8,991 bases of DNA from Legionella genomosp. 1 (lineage in GTDB: Bacteria; Pseudomonadota; Gammaproteobacteria; Legionellales; Legionellaceae), in the NCBI GenBank assembly GCA_945867185.1, contig CAMBHM010000051.1, forward strand, positions 1 to 8,991, in the 5' to 3' direction. How positions within the stretch are numbered: the stretch's first letter is position 1; each line of letters begins with the position of its first letter. The notes beneath the pieces are model-generated. The model was not told the DNA's origin, did no database searches, and saw only the letters and a list, made by a program, of their open reading frames with translations. Positions 1 through 8,000 of this stretch are shown in pieces. The position numbers were made by a program, and so were the translations under genes.

Positions 1-1
1 G

Positions 2-211
2 AATACCATTGCCCCTGGCCTCATGGCAACACCGTTATTGTTAGGTATGCCGCAGGCGGTTCAAGACAGGTTGGTTTCTAATGTTCCCTTTCCAAAGCGC
101 TTCGGGCATCCTGAGGAGTTTGCAGCGTTGGTGCTGCATCTCATTGAAAACAAATTAATCAATGGCGAGGTGATACGGTTAGATGGGGGGTTACGAATGC
201 AAGCGCGATAA
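2..211 (+). CDS. Short-chain dehydrogenase/reductase, HSD10-like 3-hydroxyacyl-CoA dehydrogenase, C-terminal part
   Basis: The reading frame is open from base 2 and the gene begins upstream of the window, so only about 69 C-terminal residues are visible. The first ATG at 23 is internal: the codons before it read NTIAPGLM, the conserved segment after the catalytic Tyr/Lys of SDR enzymes where the NAD nicotinamide is held (APG, then TPLL). The rest, with [13 protein letters not shown] and the ending [13 protein letters not shown], resembles human HSD17B10 and bacterial type II 3-hydroxyacyl-CoA dehydrogenases from memory, more than FabG-type reductases. Such enzymes oxidise 3-hydroxyacyl-CoA with NAD in fatty-acid or branched-chain amino-acid breakdown; this role is inferred from family resemblance. 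The active-site Ser-Tyr-Lys lies outside the window. The stop codon abuts the stop of the opposite-strand FlgM-like gene without any spacer. Confidence 0.9.
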   Translation, partial: NTIAPGLMATPLLLGMPQAVQDRLVSNVPFPKRFGHPEEFAALVLHLIENKLINGEVIRLDGGLRMQAR

Positions 212-403
212 TCATGCGAGTTCAGCTGGTACGTGATTCAGTGCATACTCTAGCAGCCGATCTGCAATTCGAGAACTATCCATTCGATATCGTTTAGCTT
301 CAATTTCTTCTTTCAGAAACTGCATTTTGGCTTGATTGGATTCGGTGGTAGAACAAATCAACTCTTTTAAGAGATCCAAGGGATGGGCGGCTGGCTTCGT
401 CAT
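212..403 (-). CDS. flgM: Short FlgM-like anti-sigma-28 factor
   Basis: This 63-residue cytoplasmic protein has the C-terminal FlgM signature. Residues 30-51 follow the family pattern of Leu-Lys, an Ile-rich helix, a Tyr turn, then DSSRIADRLL. In known FlgM this region wraps around and inhibits the flagellar sigma factor FliA (sigma-28) until FlgM is exported through the completed hook-basal body. FlgM is usually about 90-100 residues, so this version has a shortened N-terminal half, which is the export-signal region. The ATG at 403 is preceded by AGGAG six bases upstream. A near-perfect sigma-28 promoter sits 29 bases upstream of the start, which strongly supports a flagellar role and feedback control. 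It is not beside flgA or flgN in this window. The alternative is a small unrelated helical protein, but the motif and promoter together make FlgM likely. Confidence 0.8.
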   Translation of the reverse strand: MTKPAAHPLDLLKELICSTTESNQAKMQFLKEEIEAKRYRMDSSRIADRLLEYALNHVPAELA

Positions 404-431
404 GACGGACTCCTCAGTGGTGTTCTTTGCA

Positions 432-458
432 ATATCGGCCTGATTTTAAAAAACTTTA
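432..458 (-). promoter_or_regulatory. Sigma-28 (FliA) flagellar promoter of the FlgM-like gene
   Basis: Read on the minus strand, bases 458-451 are TAAAGTTT, followed by exactly 11 bases, then GCCGATAT at 439-432. The enterobacterial sigma-28 consensus is TAAAGTTT-N11-GCCGATAA, so 15 of 16 positions match with the exact spacing. Transcription would start near base 425, giving a leader of about 20 bases that includes the Shine-Dalgarno AGGAG. The site drives the FlgM-like gene, which would then be a class-3 flagellar gene under control of the sigma factor it inhibits. Confidence 0.85.
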
Positions 459-531
459 GAAGAAAAACAGACGTTGTGACGAGACGCACAACGCTTAAGC
501 GGGAACGCCTGCTGTAAGACACCTATTATGA

Positions 532-560
532 TTTACAATTGGACAATGATGGTATATTAT
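532..560 (+). promoter_or_regulatory. Putative sigma-70 promoter of the CAP-domain gene
   Basis: TTTACA at 532-537 (5 of 6 to TTGACA) and TATTAT at 555-560 (5 of 6 to TATAAT) are separated by 17 bases, the optimal spacing. Transcription would begin near 567 and give a leader of about 45 bases. Between this site and the divergent sigma-28 promoter (459-531) nothing else is evident except a short GCTTAAGC palindrome at 493-500, judged not significant. Confidence 0.5.
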
Positions 561-611
561 GGGCGTCATTTGTGATTTCATATCGCGTCTTTTTAAAAAG
601 GTAGCATTTTG

Positions 612-1073
612 ATGATAAAAAAAGCAAGCTTGATACTATTGTGCTGTATAGTCATTTCAAATATGGGCGCAGTTTATGCGATGTCTGATGCAACCTATCA
701 ACAACAAATTCTTTATTATGTGAATGCCTACCGTGCGAAACATCATCGAGCGCCATTGGTAATGAATACCAAGATGTCGGAGGAAGCAGCGGTACATAGT
801 CGTAGATTGGCAAGTCATGCGATAGGGTTTGGGCATGCAGGGTTTTTAGGGCGCATCAAACGGTTGTGTCGAGACATTGAGCATTGTAATGGAGGCGCTG
901 AAAATGTGGCCTATTATAAATTGGATGCGAAACGATTGGTTGAGCAATGGGTAGCGAGCCCTGGCCATCAACGAAATATCGTTGGAAATTATACGATCAC
1001 AGGCATTGGTATTGCGCATGCTAAGAAAGGCTGGGCGTATTATACGCAGATTTTCTTGAGAACCAAGTCTTAA
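612..1073 (+). CDS. Secreted CAP-domain (SCP/PR-1/YkwD-like) protein
   Basis: From ATG 612 the product is 153 residues. Residues 1-23 form a signal peptide: two lysines, a hydrophobic core LILLCCIVI, and a V-Y-A cleavage motif. There is no lipobox. The remainder is one CAP domain of the bacterial YkwD type. It shows the opening helix (LYYVNAYRAKHHRAPL), GHAGF with His75, GGAENVAY with Glu97, SPGHQRNI with His119, and a final strand GWAYYTQIF. These give most of the His-Glu-Glu-His pocket of the family. C86 and C92 could form a disulfide in the periplasm. The molecular role of bacterial CAP proteins is mostly unknown, so none is assigned. The start is ambiguous: TTG at 609 is in frame with 7-base spacing from AAGG at 598-601, while ATG 612 has 10-base spacing. 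The gene stands alone between divergent flgM and map. Confidence 0.88.
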   Translation: MIKKASLILLCCIVISNMGAVYAMSDATYQQQILYYVNAYRAKHHRAPLVMNTKMSEEAAVHSRRLASHAIGFGHAGFLGRIKRLCRDIEHCNGGAENVAYYKLDAKRLVEQWVASPGHQRNIVGNYTITGIGIAHAKKGWAYYTQIFLRTKS

Positions 1074-1106
1074 AGGGCTCTCGTGGGGATTTAGTACAGT
1101 ACAGAG

Positions 1107-1135
1107 TTACCATCGCGTGGTATTTCGAATATAAT
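1107..1135 (+). promoter_or_regulatory. Putative sigma-70 promoter of map
   Basis: A perfect TATAAT at 1130-1135 lies 17 bases downstream of TTACCA (1107-1112, 4 of 6 to the -35 consensus). The predicted start near 1142 leaves an A/T-rich leader of about 31 bases with no recognisable Shine-Dalgarno before the map ATG, so translation may rely on an unstructured leader. Confidence 0.5.
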
Positions 1136-1172
1136 CATCTACAAGTATTTAAAATTTAACCATAAGACCCTG

Positions 1173-1976
1173 ATGATAGCTACCAAATCGCCTGAGCAAA
1201 TAGAAAAAATGAGAATAGCTGGACGCTTAACGGCCAAAGTATTAGAGGCTGTTACCGATTTCATTAAGCCTGGTATCACAACCATGCAAATCGATGAATT
1301 CTGCGAGACGTATATTGTGGATACCCTGCATGCGATTCCAGGTAGCAAGGGGCAATACGGCTACCCTTATTCGGTTAATACCTCGCTCAATCATGTGATT
1401 TGTCATGGGATGCCTTCTGATAAACAGGTTTTAAAAAAAGGGGACATCATCAATGTCGATATTACAGTCATCAGCGAGGGGTATTTCGGTGACAGTAGTA
1501 AAATGTTCTGCATCGGGACCCCGGCGGCGCACGCAGAGCGATTGGTGCGGGTAACTCAAGAGTGTCTGTATCGGGGGATTGCTGTTGTTAAACCCCATGC
1601 CACCTTAGGGGATATTGGTCACGCTATTCAATCGCATGCTGAAAAAAATCACTATTCGGTGGTTCGCGAGTATTGTGGGCATGGGATTGGGAAAAAAATG
1701 CATGAAGATCCGCAAGTCATGCATTATGGAAGAGCAGGTACCGGCATGGTGTTGCAAGAGGGCATGACGTTTACCATTGAACCGATGATCAATCAAGGCA
1801 CGGCTGATGTGAAACATATCGAAAAAGACGGCTGGGGCATTGCACTCACTAAAGATCGTAAATTGTCTGCACAATGGGAGCATACGATTTTGGTGACCAA
1901 CACAGGGTTTGAAGTCTTGACGTTACGTGCTGAAGAGCATGCTGTGTTTACAGATCAGGGTGTTTTTGTAGGATAA
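1173..1976 (+). CDS. map: Methionine aminopeptidase, type I
   Basis: This cytoplasmic metallopeptidase removes the initiator methionine from nascent proteins when the next residue is small. The 267 residues are close to the E. coli enzyme length and begin with the usual IKSPEQIEKMR-like helix (here TKSPEQIEKMRIAGR). All five metal ligands can be placed: Asp96 (NVDITV), Asp107 (GDSSKMF), His170 (CGHGIGKKMHEDP), Glu203 (TIEPM) and Glu236 (SAQWEHT). The substrate His78 is in VICHGMP. A two-residue insertion lies between Glu203 and Glu236 relative to E. coli. There is no N-terminal zinc-finger extension. The start at 1173 fits the family N-terminus but has no clear Shine-Dalgarno. In many proteobacteria map neighbours rpsB or glnD; here it precedes a glutamate-synthase-like gene, from which a 123-base gap separates it. 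Confidence 0.97.
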   Translation: MIATKSPEQIEKMRIAGRLTAKVLEAVTDFIKPGITTMQIDEFCETYIVDTLHAIPGSKGQYGYPYSVNTSLNHVICHGMPSDKQVLKKGDIINVDITVISEGYFGDSSKMFCIGTPAAHAERLVRVTQECLYRGIAVVKPHATLGDIGHAIQSHAEKNHYSVVREYCGHGIGKKMHEDPQVMHYGRAGTGMVLQEGMTFTIEPMINQGTADVKHIEKDGWGIALTKDRKLSAQWEHTILVTNTGFEVLTLRAEEHAVFTDQGVFVG

Positions 1977-2059
1977 CTCAATAAATACGTTGACTTCTTA
2001 TTCCCATTCGTTACCATCTGATTCTTCAAAAAAATTCTATAAGCCTCTCCTGATATGCT

Positions 2060-2083
2060 ATAGCGCATTTTTGGGAGCGCTAT
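2060..2083. repeat. Perfect inverted repeat upstream of the glutamate-synthase fusion gene
   Basis: ATAGCGC (2060-2066) and GCGCTAT (2077-2083) are perfect 7-base inverted arms separated by 10 bases. The repeat ends 16 bases before the ATG at 2100 and 6 bases before the AGGAG ribosome-binding site (2090-2094). It may be an operator for a dimeric regulator or a 5'-leader hairpin. No strong -35/-10 pair was found in 1977-2099: TTGACT at 1990-1995 lacks a convincing -10, and TATGCT/TATAGC near 2054-2064 lacks a -35. Such a weak promoter would suit activator control, but that is inference. Confidence 0.45.
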
Positions 2084-2099
2084 TTATCTAGGAGATAGT

Positions 2100-5000
2100 A
2101 TGCCAAGAGCAGTACATCTGGGACGAGCTATTGCACGGGTTTATGGTCGGACTATGAGCCATGATCTTGTAGCCGCGCTTTATAGTCAGTCTGGCGCGAG
2201 GTTTCCTGCTGTGTTGTTCGATAAACGAGTGTTTTCTACTGTAGTTCTAAGGCCTCCTTCAAGTGAGCGTAAGGCCCCGCCAATGGTGCCAAAGGATGAT
2301 ACGATTGAAAAAATGGTAGCTGCTTTAAAGCCAGGTCAGAAAAAATGTCTTCAAGTGTTAGAGACGGGTGCCATGTCACATGGCTCTATCAGTTATGAGG
2401 CTCATACGACGATTGCAGAGGCTGTGAATCGTATTGCGATGGCGGTGCATGGCGTCTCGACTATGAAAGATTTGTTGGCGTTGGGCGTTGCCGGGCGTCC
2501 TTTTAGTAACAGCGGGGAAGGTGGTGAATTAGAGTCGCGGGATGGAACGTTATATCAGAGTCGTCAACGACAACTGGCTTCTGGGCGATTTGGTGTCGAT
2601 GGTCGATATGTATCTAAGGCCGTTATTCTACAAATCAAAGTGAATCAAGGCGGTAAAATGGGCCTTGGTGGGCAATTAGAGGGGATGAAGGTCACGGTTG
2701 AAATTGCCTCAGCGCGCCATACCACGCCTGGTGTTTCTCTTATTTCACCGGCATCGTTGCATGATGTTTATTCCATCGAAGATTTAAAGCAATGGATTCA
2801 AGACTTACGCGCGGCAAATCCAGAAGCGTATATATCGTTAAAACTGGGTGCGACCGATGGATTAGGTGTCATTGCGGCAGGGATTGTAAAGTGCGGGGCC
2901 GATAATATCAGTATTGCAGGGCCAGGTGGTACGGGGGCGGCCCCCATCACTGCAAAATATGGGTTTCCTCATCCTTGGGAGTTGGCTGTTGCAGAAGTGC
3001 ATCAGGCTTTAGTCAGAGAGGGATTGCGCGAGAGCGTGACGATTAGCGTTAGCGGTGGCTTTCAAACGGGGTTGGATTATTTTAAAGCCTTGCTTCTGGG
3101 TGCAAATTATATTGAAGCAGGTTCAAGTGTTCTCATTGCAATGGGTTGTGTGATGGCTGAGGTTTGTCATAATGGCACTTGTCCGACAGGCATTGCTACC
3201 CAGAATAAAACCCTCATTGCAGACAAATTTAAAGGCAAACCAGCGGATGTTGCACGATTTTTAATAGAAACCGCTAAAGCACTCAATGAGTATTTGGAAA
3301 AATACGCACTCACCGATCCAGCGCAAGCCGTAGGTCGTACTGATTTATTGCGGGTTAAAGATAACTCCCCGCTCATCGGTCTCGAAAAAATGCTTAAAAA
3401 ACCCCATAATGCCTATGCGGCTTTTGGTCGTTTACAACGAACGACCAATACTGGTTATTTAGAAAAATCAGTCATCTCTCAAATTTTAGGGGGGTGCTAT
3501 CAGTTTGAATTACCAGCGAGCAATACCCTTTCTTCATTCGGTGCACGGTTGGCTTGGCACGTAGTCAAAACCCCTGGTTTTAAAGAACTGTTACAAGCGC
3601 ATCCAGTCTCGATTTCCTTTAATGGCTTGTCAGTCGGGCAAAGCTTTGGTTTTTTAACCCCTCCTCATGTGATGCTTAAAGCTGAGAACAGCAATGATGG
3701 GACAGGCAAGTCTCTCGATGGCGGGGCGTTATATATCAAACAGGTGGGGAATGCTGCATGCTTTGGTGCAATTCGTGGCTCGTTGTTTGCTTTTTCATTG
3801 GGGGATCGTGCAGCTGTACGCAATAGCGGTGCAGATATCATGGCGCTTACAGTGGGGCAGATGGCCGCAAACTTTATGACTGGCGGTCGAATGACGTTGC
3901 TGGGATCGCCTGAATATTATGAAGGTGACTTGGGATCAAGCCCTTCTCCTGTGTTGTTTCGACAAGATATTATTGGCCCTAACATGGGGGCAGGCTTCAG
4001 TGGTGGAGAGCTGCTGTTACCAAAAAAATTGTATCAACAGTTGAGCGAACGCTCAGGCTATCTTGAAAAAGGAATGCAGTTGATTGCACCACAACCGTTA
4101 GATGAGGAGGATGCACGACAATTAACGACGCGTTTACAACGCTTTGTTCAGCATTTATCCCCACCCAGTTGGATAGAAAGATTACTCTCAGATCAAGCGG
4201 CTCACCGCCATTTTGTGAAGCTTGATCCACGGGTACGCAATGTGCCTGCTGTTTCTTTGCTATCTACTAAAGTGATTGAGTCACGAAAAGAACCTGCGGT
4301 AAATGATACGCGTCGTATTTCAGTGATCCCTATGACGATAGCTACGAATGCCCCAATAACGGCTCTCAGGAAGCCACAATTACCACATGTGGAAACCGAA
4401 AAAGAGGCTTGTGGTACAGGGTTGTTGGTTCGTTTGGATGGTGTGGCGGATCGTGAGATGACAGAAAAAGCGCTTATCATGTTAGAGCGTTTTATGCACC
4501 GTGGGGCCACAGGGATTGATCCACATACTGGCGATGGGTGTGGCATGACATGGTTTGGGTTAGATGCTTTTTTCCAAAGCCAATTCCCTGATCTTGTATT
4601 GGAAAAAGGCGGATATTGTATTCTTCCGATGAGTGTTAGTGAGAGCTATAAAATATCGATGCGCCTTGTGTTGGAGAGCTTGTTAAGTGAAGAAGATCTG
4701 GGGATCAGCGGGGAACGTGAAGTCAAAACAGATCGGTCTCGATTAGGGCTTATTGGTCAGAAACAAGAATCAACGGTGTTCCAATTTCTGGTGCAAAAGC
4801 CAAGCAAGATGACGCGAGATGATTTTGAAAAAGCGTTATTGCGCACGCGATTACGGTTTGAGATTGACAGACAAAATGAGGAGGGTACAAAAGAGCGTGC
4901 TCATTTATTCAGCGCTTCCTCTTATCACGTTATTTATAAATCCCTGGTGAAGGAAGATCAATTTGGAAAATATTTTATCGATTTTCACCATCCACTCTTT

Positions 5001-8000
5001 AAAGTGGTTGCGGCTATTTGTCATGCACGATTTGCAACCAATGTATTGCCAACCATTATCAACATTCAACCGTTAGGAAAATTTGCAAACAATGGTGAAA
5101 ACAATGCACTGCAGTTGATAGTGCGCTCTTTGGCTATCGATCCCGGATTTGCAAAACTACTCGGCCGCGAGAAAGTGGTCCTCTCGCATTTGAGCGACTC
5201 ACATATTATGTCGTTGTATATGGATTACTTACAATTGCTTGGTTTTTCTTTACCACAAATCGTTGCATCAACCATTCACCCATTGGATCTTGATAATCCA
5301 ATCAGTAGTGATTTTTATAATGTGTTTGCAATCCCGTTCGAGGGGCCGAACGCCAGTATTGTGTATATGAATAATCAAGTGGTCGTTGTGCGTGATAAAA
5401 ATGGATTTCGTCCACAACGAGGCGTGCGTAATGATACCCATTTTTATTGTGGTTCTGAGTTGGGCACGGTGGATATGTCAGGCGATATAGTGGAGTTCAC
5501 TCCCGGGAAACCATTGGTTATTCAGTTAGACACAGGAGCGGTTTCTTTATCTCAAGCATCTGAAGACATCCGTGCGTTTCATAGAAAACAATGGGAAGCA
5601 TTGCAAGTGTGTGATGTAACTGGGATCAGTATCGATCCGATTGTTTTCCCAGAAGAGGAACTGCGTCTTCGTAAGCACCGTGTTGGATGGAATCGGGAGT
5701 TTCATAAGATCATCATGCAACCATTATTTAATACACAAAAAGGATCGGCCTTGACCTCCATGGGTGATCAGGGACCAATAGAGGTGTTAGCACGAGGGAC
5801 TATCGACTGGAAAAATTTACTCAAAGGTAAGGTGGCACAAGTGACCAACCCCCCCCTTGCTAGCAAAGAAGAGGCGGCTTATATGTCTACTCAGACTTAT
5901 GTTGGTAGAAGGCCTGCATTGGGACAGTTAAATAAAGAGCAGACAAGCGGTTTTTTGTTGAGTTCGCCTATTGTCGACAATCGCGAGATGCTGTATCTGC
6001 AATTGAATTCACCTTCAGCTACGTTGGATACAACCTATGAAGTACAAACACGTGAGCGAGGGTTACAAGCTGCCATGGATGCTGTTGTGGAGCGCGCGCT
6101 TAGCTTGGTTGAAGAGGGTGTCTCTTTGTTGGTGTTATCGGATGTGAACGTGACCAATGAGCGTGCTGCTATGCCAGGCGTGCTGATTGCGAGTGTGGTC
6201 GAGCACGCGTTGTTATCGAAAGGGTTGCGTCGAAAAGTGACGCTGGCTCTGCAATCTGCTGATGTATTGGCCGGTCGCGATATTGCCCAAGTGATCTCGA
6301 TAGGCGGTGTGGATATTGTGAATCCTTATCTTGGGTTTGTGCCTGAAAATGGGGTGTCTACCCATGGTGTAAATTATAAAGAATCATTACGCCAAGAATT
6401 ATTGGGATATATGGCACGTCTCGGTATTTCCACTGTATCGGCTTATCGTGGAACGAAAGGATTTAATGGGTATGGCCTTAACCCTTCATTGACTGCGCTT
6501 CTTGGGATTTCAAGTGATCTTGGTGGTTTTGGTTTCCGTGATCTATCGAGCCAATTGTTGGCTCAGCACACGATGCCTTCTGAGGAGGGGACTGGTAAAT
6601 ATTCATATAATGGAGAATTGCCGCGTCGAAAAATTTGGGACACCGGGGTGACGCAGTCAGCTATTAAAGTTGCGCGTGGCACCGGTTCTTATGCACAGTT
6701 TATGTCTAGAGCTGCTCTCCTTGAATTGGGATTTCCACGAGGTCAATTGCGCCTGATCGAGCCGCGCATATGGGGTACAGCTAATCCGATGACAGTGTGT
6801 ATTTTAGGCGGAGGTGCTGCGGGGTTCTCACAAGCTGAGTCGTTACTGCAATCAGGCTTACCGGTTCACGTGATTATCATTGAAAGAAATGCAGGTAATC
6901 GTTTTGGGTTGGTTGGAGATGGCATTGCACCTGATCATGTGGCAACGAAGCGGCAAGGGGTGTTATTAAGACAATGTCTACAAGATCCTCGGGTGCAGTA
7001 TTTTGGAGGGATTGAAGTAGGCAATGATAAGGCCGTGACTTATCAAATGTTAAAAGCGCTGTATCCTTGCATTATTGATTGTCGTGGGGCTGGTGAAACA
7101 TCAATATTAGGCATTCCTGGAGAAAACATGCCTGGGGTTGTTACGGCCAGTGAGGTGTACACAGCGTATAATGCCATGTTTAATCCTTTTGAAACAAATG
7201 GCAACTGGCCTTTTTCAAAAAATTCTCGTGATCCCAATGTGGTGATCATTGGTAATGGCAATGTGGCCGCAGATATTGCAAGGATGTTATTGATCTCTCC
7301 AGATAAATTGGTATCAACACAGGTTAATCCTGCATTTTTACAGGAACTTCGTATCGATGCACCAGACGTTGTACATATCATTGCTCGTGGTGCACCCCAT
7401 CTATCTAAAATAGGTTTAAAAGAGTTATTAGAGTTGAGAAAGCTCGGTGTCTTTATGTCGGCTACGTTTGATGTTGGAACAGTGGATAAAGAGGCACTGA
7501 CAGAAAACCAACAAGCGCTGTTACAGTTTTTTACTGACATGCAAGATAAAGTGCCTCCACCTTATGCGGCCAAACGGTTGTTATTCCATTTTCAATTGAC
7601 ACCGCATCAGTTTGTCAAGTCAGGTTCAGAAATAGCGGCTGTTTTCATCGATCTGGCCGGAAAAACGCGTTATTTCTATGCGAGAAATGTGGTGACAGCC
7701 ATTGGGCAGCGTGTCAAAGAGGATGAGGATAGGCCTTTCTACCAGTCGGGTTGGGTAGCGGGTAAAGGAGGGACATTACAAGTTGCACAAATGAGTGCAA
7801 AAGAGACAACGTTGGAAATAGAGGACGCCTTCTTTCAAGGGGCTTTTCATCATCTTACACCGCCTGCCGTGCCACAACCTTGGCAATTAGGCAGTGTGTG
7901 TAAAGTAGCTTTTCAAAATATATTAAACTTTCTTGAGGCAGGACATCGATTAACAACTTTGGATGCTTTTTTAACAGCAAAGCAATATCAACAGGTGGTG

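Noticed and set aside
1990..2018. TTGACT as the -35 of a promoter for the fusion gene
   Set aside because: The bases 17 downstream (ACCATC) do not resemble a -10 element.
1977..2045. Intrinsic terminator after map
   Set aside because: No stem followed by a T-run was found; the A-run near 2028 has no adjacent stem.
4300..4410. Artificial or recent fusion of two genes between the GXGXG and amidotransferase domains
   Set aside because: The linker is in frame, has no stop, start with ribosome-binding site, repeat or composition break, so a real single gene is the simpler reading.
7043..7540. 165-codon open frame on the minus strand
   Set aside because: It lies wholly inside the reductase-like domain of the fusion gene, has no family resemblance and is a shadow of a strongly conserved coding frame.
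6780..7740. A GltD (glutamate synthase small subunit) domain
   Set aside because: The motifs FGLVxxGxAPDH and the helix after GNGNVA match adrenodoxin reductase/FprA, and there is no N-terminal cysteine-rich 4Fe-4S segment as in GltD.
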